This document shows positions 53,045 through 61,532 of a DNA stretch of 64,000 bases, one piece after another. The translations under genes were made by a program, and so were the position numbers. The notes under the pieces were generated by a model. It ran no database searches, had not been told where the DNA came from, and saw only the letters and a list, made by a program, of their open reading frames with translations. Position 1 is the stretch's first letter; the number at the start of each line of letters is the position of its first letter. Origin of the DNA: Actinoplanes ianthinogenes (GTDB lineage Bacteria > Actinomycetota > Actinomycetes > Mycobacteriales > Micromonosporaceae); NCBI RefSeq assembly GCF_018324205.1, contig NZ_AP023356.1, forward strand, positions 2,108,001 through 2,172,000, read 5' to 3'.

Positions 53045-55285
53045 TCAGCTCGTGGCTTCCGTCACCGAGAGTTGATCGTTGTCGGCTTTGCGCAACAACG
53101 GGCCGCCCGGGCCGTCGGTCTCCCCCGGCGGCGGAGTGCGGTCGGCGGCGTGCAACAGCACCCGCAACGCGGTCAGCACGGCGACCGGCACCGCGGTCGC
53201 GGCCGCCGCGCCGGCCACCCCCAGCGCGGTGCCGCCGAGAATCCCGGCCGTGAGGCTCGCCACGACCGTGCCGGCGATCGCGCCGCGGACGGCCGGGTGC
53301 AGGCCGTACACCCGGTTCAGCCCGCCCCACGGGGAGAACTGGCAGAACGCCAGCATCAGCGCGCCGGCCACCGCCAGCAGGCTGAGCGGGCTGTCCAGCA
53401 GGGCCTGCCCGTTCGCCGCGGCGGCCCGCTGCATCGCCGGGCCGGCCGTGCCGCTGCCCAGCGCGCTCAGGAACCGGCCCAGGGTGCCCTGCTCCAGCGG
53501 GGCCCGGTGCAGGTCGAAGGCGGCGAACCCGACGGTCACCGCGATCGCGCCCACGGTCGCCCAGGCCACCCGCGGGAAGGTGAGCCAGCCACCCGAGCTG
53601 AGCGCCGCGGCCAGGCACACGCCGGCGGTCACCGCGATCGCGCCGACCGGGTCGGCGCCCAGGTAGGGGCTGCCCACCATGACCACGCCGAGCCCGCCGA
53701 AGAGCACCATCACGACCGGGCGCCAGGTGCGGCCCACCCACTGCGCGCAGCAGCCGGCGGCGAGCAGCAGGCCGGCCACGAACACGCCCAGGCCGACGCT
53801 GCCCAGGCCGGCGTAGCGGACACCGTGCGTGGCCGAGTAGCCGGCCACGCCGTTGAGCTGGAGGCGGGCGCCGGTGAGCAGGTCGACGACGACCACGATG
53901 GCGCTGATCACGGCGGCGGCGCCCATCGGCCACAGGGTCATCCGGTAACGGGGGGACAGGCGTACGGCGAGGGTGCCGACGGCCATCAGGATGACCGTCG
54001 CGCCGCCGAACATCCAGGCCGGGTGCGCGCTGGACCACCACGGCGCCACGTCGGCGACCAGGCCGGCCGGGATCGCCAGCGAGGCCGCGATCAGGGCCGC
54101 CTCCAGGACCGCCACCAGACGGGGCGGGGGCAGCGGCGGGGCGGCCGGTCCGGCATGCCGCCGGGCCCGCATGAGCACCGGCACGACCGCCAGGAACAGC
54201 AACACCTGGACGGCGGCCAGCACCCCGAAGAAGATCGACGCCACCCCGCGCTGGGCGATGGCCCGCTGGTCGGCGTTGTTGTGCCCCTGCATCGCGACGG
54301 CCGGGTCGGCGGGACGGCCGTCGGAGACGGTGGCCGCGTACCCGGCGAACAGCTTCTCCGGCGCGGACCGGCCGAGCGCGGCCAGCACCGTCGGGGCCAG
54401 GTCGACCAGCTGGAGGTAACCGTCCCGGCCGGTGCCGGCCGAGGTGAGCCAGCCGCCCTGCCAGCCGTCGCCCTCGGCGATCGCCACGTGCAGCCGGGAG
54501 GTGGCGTCGGTGTCGGCGACCCCGGCGATCAGCATCAGCGACCGGTCCGGGCGGGCCGCGAGGATCCGGGCCAGGGTGGCGTCGGCGGCGGCGACCGCGG
54601 CCCGGCGTTCCGCGCCGCTGCCGGTGATGGTGCCCAGGTCGACGATGCTCAGCACGCAGTCGGAGAGCAGTCTGACCGGGTTGGCCGGCAGCGTGTCGGC
54701 GTACTGGTCGACGCGGCCGAACGGGCGGGCGGCGGCGACCGCGGCATTCGGGCCGACCGCCGTCGTGCAGCGGACCGACTCGGCCAGCGCGCCCGGAGTG
54801 GTGCCGTAGGGCAGCCGGTCCTGGTTGTTGCGCACCACGGTGTTCTGCGCGGTCACGCTCGCGCCGATGGTGTCCGGCCGGTTCAGCTCCGGCACGATCA
54901 CCGGGCACTTGCCGCGGACCGCCCGGGCGGTGTCCCAGGCCGCGTAGTTGCCCGCGCCCAGGGTCAGCCAGCCGTCCGCCGGGCAGGTGGTCGCTCGGGC
55001 CGACCGCACCGACAGCCAGCCGGTCGAGCCGCGCGACGCCTCCTGCCAGAGGGCCGGGGTGCGCTCCGGGTCGAGGTCGTCCCAGCGCAGGCCGGCCGCG
55101 GCGGCGACCACCACGTAGTCGGCCGCGCCGCGCCTCGCCTCACCGGCCGGGCGGATGGTGAGGCCGATCAGACTGGTCACGCCGATCAGCGTGACCAGCA
55201 GGTAGGGCACCCAGTGGGCGGCTCGCCGGCCACGCGGGGTCCCCGGCGGGCGGACCCGCCGGATGCGGTCGAGGCGGCCGGTCAC
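53045..55285 (-). CDS. Membrane protein with alkaline-phosphatase-like ectodomain
   Basis: 746 residues. One N-terminal helix is followed by an outside domain of about 280 residues resembling the alkaline phosphatase/sulfatase core ('YVVVAAAAGLRWDDLDPERTPALW', 'TTCPADGWLTLGAGN', 'LVDLAPTVLAALG'), then about eight to ten membrane helices. The nucleophile and metal residues are only partly recognisable, so activity is unclear. It overlaps the glycosyltransferase gene by 4 nt (GTGA) and sits in the envelope block with murJ, suggesting a role in cell-surface polymer handling. Actinobacteria-specific. Confidence 0.6.
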   Translation of the reverse strand: MTGRLDRIRRVRPPGTPRGRRAAHWVPYLLVTLIGVTSLIGLTIRPAGEARRGAADYVVVAAAAGLRWDDLDPERTPALWQEASRGSTGWLSVRSARATTCPADGWLTLGAGNYAAWDTARAVRGKCPVIVPELNRPDTIGASVTAQNTVVRNNQDRLPYGTTPGALAESVRCTTAVGPNAAVAAARPFGRVDQYADTLPANPVRLLSDCVLSIVDLGTITGSGAERRAAVAAADATLARILAARPDRSLMLIAGVADTDATSRLHVAIAEGDGWQGGWLTSAGTGRDGYLQLVDLAPTVLAALGRSAPEKLFAGYAATVSDGRPADPAVAMQGHNNADQRAIAQRGVASIFFGVLAAVQVLLFLAVVPVLMRARRHAGPAAPPLPPPRLVAVLEAALIAASLAIPAGLVADVAPWWSSAHPAWMFGGATVILMAVGTLAVRLSPRYRMTLWPMGAAAVISAIVVVVDLLTGARLQLNGVAGYSATHGVRYAGLGSVGLGVFVAGLLLAAGCCAQWVGRTWRPVVMVLFGGLGVVMVGSPYLGADPVGAIAVTAGVCLAAALSSGGWLTFPRVAWATVGAIAVTVGFAAFDLHRAPLEQGTLGRFLSALGSGTAGPAMQRAAAANGQALLDSPLSLLAVAGALMLAFCQFSPWGGLNRVYGLHPAVRGAIAGTVVASLTAGILGGTALGVAGAAAATAVPVAVLTALRVLLHAADRTPPPGETDGPGGPLLRKADNDQLSVTEATS

Positions 55286-56388
55286 GCGGCGTCCACCTCG
55301 GCGTAGGCCGCCCGGACCGCGTCCACCACGGCTTTCTCGTCGGGCCAGGTCGCGGCCTGCACCGGACCGCGCGCGGCCAGGTCCGCGCGCTGCTGCGGAT
55401 CGGTCAACAGGTCGCGTACGGCACGGTCCAGCGCATCCAGGTCGCCGGGCGGGATGAGCACCGCCGCGTCGCCGACCAGCCCGGGCAGCCCGCCCACCGC
55501 GGTCGTGACCAGCGGGACGCCGGCCCGCAGCGCCTCCTGCGCGAACAGCTGCCGCGCCTCCCAGTCACTGGTGACCACGGCGAGGTCGGCGCCGAGCAGC
55601 AGATCGGGCACGTCACCGCGGTGCCCGAGCAAGTGGAACGGGGCGTGCTCGCGGGACGCCCGCTGCGCCAGCGGCATGTAGCTGGGCCCGGAGCCGGCCA
55701 CCACGACCACCGGGGCCGGGTCCAGGTCACGCCACCGGGCGGACGCGTCGACCAGCAGGTCGTAGTGCTTCTGCGGGTGCAGTCGGCCGACCGACAGGAT
55801 CAGCGGGGTGTCCCCCTTGATCCCGAACTCGGCACGGACCGCCTTGCGGGTCCGTTTCGGGGCGCGCATCGCCGGGGCGGCGACCGGGCCGAGCCGGGCG
55901 TTTTTCGCCCCCAGCGCGACCGCGCGCTCCACCAGGTCCTCCGAGGCGCCCAGGGTGAGCGCGGCGTTGCGGGCCACGATCCGCTCGACCAGCGCGCCGG
56001 CCTGGCCGCGCAGGCCCTTGGCGAGCACCGCGTTGTGCCAGGTGACGACGAGCGGCACGCCGGTGCGGGCGAGCGACACCACGAAGGCGGCGCGCAGCCC
56101 GTGCGCGTGGATCACGTTCGCGTCGCGGCCGGCGATGGCCCGGCGCAGCGCCCGGATCGCGCCGGAGTCCTGCGGTCCGGGATCGGCCGGGATCTCCACC
56201 GGCGAGTAGTCGACGCCGGCCGCGGAGAAGCCGTAGTGCTCGTCGTTGGCGGCCGGGCCGCAGACCAGCACCCGGCAGCCGGCCTCGACCAGGCCGCGGG
56301 CCAGCGAGAGGACGTGCCCGCCGGTGCCGCCGGTGGCCGAGCCGAGCACCAGCACGACCGAACCGTGCCACCCGTCGTCGCTGCTCAC
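55282..56388 (-). CDS. GT4-family glycosyltransferase
   Basis: 368 residues with two Rossmann-like halves: 'LGSATGGTGGHVLSLARGLVEAG' (acceptor side), 'VIHAHGLRAAF', then 'LILSVGRLHPQKHYDLLVDASARW' with the GT4 Lys, 'GHRGDVPDLLLGADLAVVTSDWEARQLFAQEALRAGVPLVTTAVGGLPGLV', where the second Glu of the usual E-x7-E motif is in 'QEALRAG'. It transfers a sugar from a nucleotide donor, probably to an envelope lipid or polymer. GTG start; coupled to the downstream membrane protein. Confidence 0.85.
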   Translation of the reverse strand: MSSDDGWHGSVVLVLGSATGGTGGHVLSLARGLVEAGCRVLVCGPAANDEHYGFSAAGVDYSPVEIPADPGPQDSGAIRALRRAIAGRDANVIHAHGLRAAFVVSLARTGVPLVVTWHNAVLAKGLRGQAGALVERIVARNAALTLGASEDLVERAVALGAKNARLGPVAAPAMRAPKRTRKAVRAEFGIKGDTPLILSVGRLHPQKHYDLLVDASARWRDLDPAPVVVVAGSGPSYMPLAQRASREHAPFHLLGHRGDVPDLLLGADLAVVTSDWEARQLFAQEALRAGVPLVTTAVGGLPGLVGDAAVLIPPGDLDALDRAVRDLLTDPQQRADLAARGPVQAATWPDEKAVVDAVRAAYAEVDAA

Positions 56389-56540
56389 GAGCGGTTAACC
56401 CCTCTCCGGACGCACCCGCGTCACATTCTCCGCCGCCGGCGCCGAGCCCCGGCGGCCTGGACACATGTTGTCATCGCCCGCCCAGCCGGGCCGCAACACC
56501 CTCGCCGCCAGTGACCCGTACTGCTCCCCGGATGATCAGG

Positions 56541-58436
56541 TCAGCGGCGCAGCCGGCGGACCAGCGGCCCGGCGAGCGAGCTCAGATCCCGCCGGTCCAG
56601 CACGAACGCCGCCGCCACGAACACCAGCAGCACCACGATCCCGCCGAGCACCCCTTCGACCAGGCTGCCCAGCACCCCCGGCGCGGCCCAGACCCCGGCC
56701 TCCAGCCCTGCCACGAGGCCCCACCCGGCCGCCGCGGCCACGGCCGCCGCCAGCACCGCGGCGAGGCTCGCCCGGCCCAGCCCGGCGAGCGCGCCCGCAC
56801 CGGCATGCCGGCGCACCGCGAGCACCAGCAGCACCCCGGTCACCGTCATCCCGAGCGCGGTGGCCAGTCCCAGACCGGCGAGTTCCCCACCGCCCGAGCC
56901 GGTCAGGGTCACCAGCACCACCGCGACCCCCGCGCACAGCCAGCCCACGCCGGACGCGACCGCGGCGGCGACCGTCGCGCCCCGGGCGTACAGCGCGCGG
57001 GAGAGCAGCGCGAACAGCGCATAGCCGAACAGGCCCGGCGCGAACCCGAGGATCGCCGGCACCGCCTCCACCCGCATCAGGCGCGCGGCCGGCTCGGCCA
57101 GCGCCACCAGGGCGGCCACCCCGAGCCCGGCCATCAGCATCACCGACCGCGCGGTCCCGGAGAGCGACTCGGCGTACCGGCGTTCGTCGCCGCGCACCAC
57201 GGCGTCGGCCAGGCGCGGATAGACCGCGGTCGCCAGCGGCACCGCGAGCACCGCCCAGGGCAGCAGGAACAGCGTCTGGGCGCCGGTGTACCGAGCCAGT
57301 TGCAGCGTGCCCAGCGTGACCACCAGCGCCGCCACCACCTGCTGCGCGCCGACCGTCACCGCGCCGGCCCAGCCCAGCCGGACCGCCTGACGGCCCTCAC
57401 CGCCGGGGAACCGGAAGCCGGGACGCAGTCGCAGCCGCAGCCGGCGCAGCGGGATCAGCAGGCAGAGGGTCAGCACCACGACGCCGAGCGTGGTGCCGAT
57501 CGACAGGGTCAGCTCGCCGGCGGTGGTCAGGCCGCCGAAGTCGGTGCGGGCGCCGTCGATCCCGGCATAGGTCAGATAGGCGGCCATCACCGTCACGCTG
57601 GACAGCAGCGGCGCGATCACCGGCCAGGCGAACCGGTGGTGCGCCTGCAACACCCCGGTCAGCACGATGCCGATCCCGTACAGCGGCAGCTGCGGCGCGA
57701 AGATCCGCAGCATCCGGGCGGCGATCTCCTGGTGCTCCGGGGTCACCCCGTCGAGCAGGCCGGTGATCGGTCCGGCCGCGAGGGCGACCAGCACGGCGAG
57801 CGGCACGGTCAGCGCCAGCATCCAGGTGAGCAGCGCGGAGCTGATCTGCCCGACCCGGCGCCGGTCACCGTCCGCGACCGCGCCGGCCAGCAGCGGCACC
57901 ACCAGGCTGGCCAGCGCGCCGCCGGCGACCAGCTCGAAGATGATGTTCGGCACGGTGTTGGCGGCGAAGTAGAGGTCCGGCAGGTTGCCGTTGCCGCCGT
58001 CACCGACGGTGTAGTAGAAGACCGCCGTGCGTCCGAAGCCGATGATCCGCGCCAGCATGGTCAGCACGGTGATCAGGGCGGCGGCGCCGGCCACCTTCGC
58101 CGCGACGCCGCCGGCCGACAGGTCCGCTCGGCGGTCCGGGTCCGCTTCCGGGGCACCCCCGTTTTCGGTACGACCGGAAGCGCCGCTCACCGGCGTACGC
58201 GAATCGGGTGAACCGGAAGCGCCCACGGACCCGCCGTCGGCCCTCCCACCGGAACCGGAAGCGGCGCTCGCCTCGGGATTTGCCGGATCGGCCGGCGTCA
58301 TGGAGGCGGCAGCGGCGCTCGCGTCCGGGCTTGCCGGATCGGCCGGCGTCGCGGAGGCGGCAGCGGCGCTCGCGTCCGGGTTTGCCGGATCGGCCGGCGT
58401 CGCGGAGGCGGCGCCGGTGTCGTTCGCCGAGGTCAC
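56541..58436 (-). CDS. murJ: Lipid II flippase MurJ (MVIN family)
   Basis: About 631 residues with 14 or so transmembrane helices: 'VAGAAALITVLTMLARIIGFGRTAVFYYTVG' opens the MOP flippase core, and 'YFAANTVPNIIFELVAGGALASLVVPLLAG' and 'LYGIGIVLTGVLQAHHRFAWPVIAPLLSS' follow. It moves lipid II across the membrane. An Ala/Pro/Ser-rich N-terminal region of about 100 residues carries three 17-residue tandem repeats. The GTG start overlaps the previous stop (GTGA); an in-frame GTG at 58475 would lengthen it by 13 residues. Confidence 0.88.
   Translation of the reverse strand: MTSANDTGAASATPADPANPDASAAAASATPADPASPDASAAAASMTPADPANPEASAASGSGGRADGGSVGASGSPDSRTPVSGASGRTENGGAPEADPDRRADLSAGGVAAKVAGAAALITVLTMLARIIGFGRTAVFYYTVGDGGNGNLPDLYFAANTVPNIIFELVAGGALASLVVPLLAGAVADGDRRRVGQISSALLTWMLALTVPLAVLVALAAGPITGLLDGVTPEHQEIAARMLRIFAPQLPLYGIGIVLTGVLQAHHRFAWPVIAPLLSSVTVMAAYLTYAGIDGARTDFGGLTTAGELTLSIGTTLGVVVLTLCLLIPLRRLRLRLRPGFRFPGGEGRQAVRLGWAGAVTVGAQQVVAALVVTLGTLQLARYTGAQTLFLLPWAVLAVPLATAVYPRLADAVVRGDERRYAESLSGTARSVMLMAGLGVAALVALAEPAARLMRVEAVPAILGFAPGLFGYALFALLSRALYARGATVAAAVASGVGWLCAGVAVVLVTLTGSGGGELAGLGLATALGMTVTGVLLVLAVRRHAGAGALAGLGRASLAAVLAAAVAAAAGWGLVAGLEAGVWAAPGVLGSLVEGVLGGIVVLLVFVAAAFVLDRRDLSSLAGPLVRRLRR
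58261..58413 (-). repeat. Three tandem 51-bp repeats in the murJ 5' region
   Basis: Copies at 58261-58311, 58312-58362 and 58363-58413 encode 17-residue units such as 'ASATPADPANPDASAAA'. They code for the disordered N-terminal tail of MurJ. Confidence 0.8.
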
Positions 58437-59260
58437 GCCGGCCGGCGGCCGAGCTCGTCGAGGTGCCGCAGCCACGGCGTGTCCTGGATGACCTTGGTGA
58501 AGCTGACCTTCTCGCTGGCCGCGGTGAGCGACGCGAGCGCGGCCAGCGCGGCCAGCCGGCCCACCGTGCCGGTCCGCGCGGTGAACGCCACGCCGAGCAG
58601 CGCGCCGAGGGCGTTGGCGCCCGAGTCGCCGAGCATGATCTCTTCGTTCAGGTCGGCCGGGAGCAGGGCGGCGCTCGCGCCGAGGGTGCCCGCCGTCATC
58701 GCCGCGTGGCGGCCGACCGCGAGCGGCGCGCCGACGATCAGACCGGCCTTGATCGCGCGACCGGGGCGCAGATCGAGCAGGTTCAGCAGGTTGGCCGTGC
58801 CGGCGATGACGCCGGCGCCGAGCAGCACGTCGACGCCACGACCGAATCTGCCGGTGCGACGGCTGCCGATCAGCGCGGCGGCGACCAGACCGGCCGCGCC
58901 CACTCCGCCGATCTTGACGAGGCCGCTGGTGACCCGGCCCTCGCGGAGCGCGCCGAGGTGGCCGGCGAAGCCTTTCGCCGTTTTCTGCTCGGGACGGTTG
59001 CCGACGATGTCGTCGTAGAGGCCGACCGCGCCGCTGACCGCGCCCGCGGTGACCGCGGCGGCCGCAAGCCGGCCGGTCGGCGCCCCGGCGGCCGCGCCCA
59101 GGGTGGCGCCGGCCGCGAGCGCCGGGCCCCCGGCCAGGGTGACCGTGCGACCGTGGAAATTGGTCCGGCGCAGGTCGCCCGCGTTCGGGTCGCGGCGCAC
59201 CCAGCCGAGCACGGCCCGGGCGACCAGCGCGCCGGTGCCGAGTGAGCGGAGAAAGGCCAT
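58433..59260 (-). CDS. MraY/WecA-like phosphoglycosyltransferase homologue (short)
   Basis: 275 residues, strongly hydrophobic. Motifs of polyprenyl-phosphate N-acetylhexosamine-1-phosphate transferases are visible in order: 'GLYDDIVGNRPEQK', 'LVKIGGVGAAGLVAA', 'ANLLNLLDLRPGRA' and 'IMLGDSGANALGALLG'. The family attaches a sugar phosphate to an undecaprenyl carrier. It is about 80 residues shorter than MraY, and the usual 'DGLDG' is replaced by 'DLRPG', so activity is doubtful. It lies between steB/mctB and murJ, overlapping murJ by 4 nt, which supports a cell-wall role. Confidence 0.7.
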   Translation of the reverse strand: MAFLRSLGTGALVARAVLGWVRRDPNAGDLRRTNFHGRTVTLAGGPALAAGATLGAAAGAPTGRLAAAAVTAGAVSGAVGLYDDIVGNRPEQKTAKGFAGHLGALREGRVTSGLVKIGGVGAAGLVAAALIGSRRTGRFGRGVDVLLGAGVIAGTANLLNLLDLRPGRAIKAGLIVGAPLAVGRHAAMTAGTLGASAALLPADLNEEIMLGDSGANALGALLGVAFTARTGTVGRLAALAALASLTAASEKVSFTKVIQDTPWLRHLDELGRRPA

Positions 59261-59276
59261 GGCTGGAGAGTCTGCC

Positions 59277-60206
59277 TTACGGCGCGGCCGAGGGCACCAG
59301 CGAGGTGGCGCCGGCGGCCAGGCCGTACTGGCCGACCTTGCCCTTCACCAGCAGCTCGTGGGTGGTCATCGCGGTCGCCACCTGGCCCTGCACGGTGCTC
59401 ACGTTGTCCACCGTGGAGATCCGCTTGACCAGGGTCGGGTCGCCGCGCAGCCCGGACACCAGGTTGTTGTCACCGGCGCTGTCCCCGCCGACCACCAGCG
59501 GCCGGCTCTTGCTGAGCTGGTCGGCCATGGTGATCTTGTTTTTCGCCTTCTGCGTGGCGTCCTTGTCGGTGGCGGGCGCGCCGGCCACCAGCACGATCGC
59601 CTCGGCGCCACCGCTCGCCTTCTCGGCGACCGAGATGTAGCCGGGCTTGGCCAGCGCGGTCAGCACCGTGGTCACGTCCTCCGGGTTCGGCACGGTGGCG
59701 CCCTGGAGCAGAGTGAGGCCCAGCAGCGCGCTCGCGGTCTCCACACCGTCGCTGTTCGACGGGAGGCCGGCGGCCGGGATGGTCGGCTGCGACGACTGGT
59801 CGGCCAGGTCGAGCAGCTGGTTGGTGAAGTTCGGGTCGAAGAACTTGTCCTCGATCGTGACGTGCGCGGTGATCGTCGCGCCGGCCACGCTCAGCATCTT
59901 GATCACGCCGTCGGCGGAGTCCTTGCCGCCGGGCAGCGCCACCACGGCGATCCGGCGGGAGGTCAGCTTGCCGGCCAGCACGTAGGGCGCGGTCTCGGTG
60001 GCGAAGTCCTGGTTGCGGGTCAGCTCCTCCTTGTACTGGTTGACCTGGTCCCGCTTGACGTTGTTGTCCTTGTTCAGGTTGGCCAGCTGCTCCTTGAGGT
60101 TCTCCGAGACCGGCCCGTTGAGCGCGGCGGTACCGACCACCAGGCCGATCGCGAGCGCGAGGAAGACCGCGGTGAGCGACACCACGTGGTACCTGAAGTT
60201 GATCAC
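59277..60206 (-). CDS. SteB/MctB-family envelope protein
   Basis: 309 residues. One N-terminal transmembrane helix ('HVVSLTAVFLALAIGLVVG') is followed by a coiled coil ('VSENLKEQLANLNKDNNVKRDQVNQYKEELTRNQ', split as conserved heptads) and an extracellular domain. The family includes MctB, linked to copper tolerance in Mycobacterium tuberculosis, and SteB of Corynebacterium, which works with SteA in septal peptidoglycan control. It starts 7 nt after steA, so the SteAB interpretation fits best here. Confidence 0.85.
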   Translation of the reverse strand: MINFRYHVVSLTAVFLALAIGLVVGTAALNGPVSENLKEQLANLNKDNNVKRDQVNQYKEELTRNQDFATETAPYVLAGKLTSRRIAVVALPGGKDSADGVIKMLSVAGATITAHVTIEDKFFDPNFTNQLLDLADQSSQPTIPAAGLPSNSDGVETASALLGLTLLQGATVPNPEDVTTVLTALAKPGYISVAEKASGGAEAIVLVAGAPATDKDATQKAKNKITMADQLSKSRPLVVGGDSAGDNNLVSGLRGDPTLVKRISTVDNVSTVQGQVATAMTTHELLVKGKVGQYGLAAGATSLVPSAAP

Positions 60207-60213
60207 GATGCCC

Positions 60214-61437
60214 TCAGAAGAGATTGCCGAGCTGGAAGACGAAATTGTCCCACCACTCGGACACCACGGTCAGATACGCCTTACCCACCGTGGAGACCGC
60301 CACGGCGGCGGCCATCGCGGCGAGCGCCGAGAGGACCAGCAGCAGCAGCGCCGAGCCGGAGATGTTCTGCCGGTAGAGCCGGCTGACGCCCTTGGCGTCG
60401 ACCAGCTTGCCGCCGACCTTGAGCCGGGTGAGGAACGTCGAGGCCATCCCGCCCCGACCCTTGTCCAGGAACTCCACCAGGTTGGCGTGGGTGCCGACGG
60501 CGACGATCAGCGAGGCGCCCTTCTCGTCGGCGAGCAGCATGGCCAGGTCCTCACTGGTGGCCGCGGCCGGGAAGGTGAGCGCGTCGACGCCCAGGTTGCT
60601 GACCCGCTCCAGACCGGGCGCCCGGCCGTCCGGATAGGCGTGCACGACCACCTCGGCGCCGCAGCGCAGCACGTCGTCGGTGACCGAGTCCATGTCCCCG
60701 ATGATCATGTCGGGGGTGTAGCCATTTTCCACCAGCGCGTCGGCTCCGCCGTCGACGCCGATCAGGACCGGTTTGTACTCCCGGATGTAGGGGCGCAGGA
60801 CGTCGAGGTCCTCCTTGTAGTCGTAACCGCGGACCACGATCAGCACGTGCCGGCCGGCGATGCGGGTCTGCACGTCCGGCACGCCGACGCCGTCGAGGAG
60901 CAGGTCACGCTCCTGCTTCAGGTAATCCATGGTGTTCGCGGCGAACGCCTCGAGCTGCACCGACAGGCCCTCGCGGGCGTCGGCCATGGATTTCGCCACG
61001 CTCTCCGCGTCCTGCCGGACACCGGTGGCGATCGGGGTGCCGTCGAGCAGCACCTGGTCGCCCTCGATGCTGACGGTCTGCCCCTCGCGCAGGCCGGAGA
61101 AGATGTCCTCGCCGAGGTTGTCGAGCAGCACGACGCCGCCCTGGATCAGCACCTCGGGACCCAGGTTCGGATACCGCCCGGAGATCGACGGCTTCGCGTT
61201 GAGCACCGCGGTGACGCCCGAGGCGACCAGCGAGTCGGCCGCAACCCGGTCCAGGTCGACGTGGTCGATCACGGCGATCTCGCCGGGGCGCAGCCGGCCG
61301 GTCAGCCTCTTGGTGCGCCGGTCGAGCCGGGCCACCCCGGAGACCGGGCCCGGCTCGGTGGTGCGCACACGGCGCAAGGTGGGAAGTCGCATCCCGGCCA
61401 TCCTGACACGCCGCTTCACGCGGCCCCCGTTAGACAT
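60214..61437 (-). CDS. steA: SteA-like cytokinetic ring protein (thiamin pyrophosphokinase-like fold)
   Basis: 407 residues. The central region ('VLIGVDGGADALVENGYTPDMIIGDMDSVTDDVLRCGAEVVVHAYPDGRAPG') matches the thiamin-pyrophosphokinase-like fold, and a C-terminal transmembrane helix ('SALLLLVLSALAAMAAAVAV') anchors it. In Corynebacterium SteA localises to the septum with SteB and affects the RipA peptidoglycan hydrolase. The order steA-steB is kept here. ATG 61437 gives the longest protein; ATG 61392 ('MRLPTLRR') matches the usual family start better. Confidence 0.87.
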   Translation of the reverse strand: MSNGGRVKRRVRMAGMRLPTLRRVRTTEPGPVSGVARLDRRTKRLTGRLRPGEIAVIDHVDLDRVAADSLVASGVTAVLNAKPSISGRYPNLGPEVLIQGGVVLLDNLGEDIFSGLREGQTVSIEGDQVLLDGTPIATGVRQDAESVAKSMADAREGLSVQLEAFAANTMDYLKQERDLLLDGVGVPDVQTRIAGRHVLIVVRGYDYKEDLDVLRPYIREYKPVLIGVDGGADALVENGYTPDMIIGDMDSVTDDVLRCGAEVVVHAYPDGRAPGLERVSNLGVDALTFPAAATSEDLAMLLADEKGASLIVAVGTHANLVEFLDKGRGGMASTFLTRLKVGGKLVDAKGVSRLYRQNISGSALLLLVLSALAAMAAAVAVSTVGKAYLTVVSEWWDNFVFQLGNLF

Positions 61438-61532
61438 GCTCTAACTCATTGACAAAGCGGACTTTTCGTACGCCATTCTTCCGTTGAGCCGTGCGCCTTC
61501 CCTGAACCGCGCGCCTCGCGGCAGGCTTTCTT

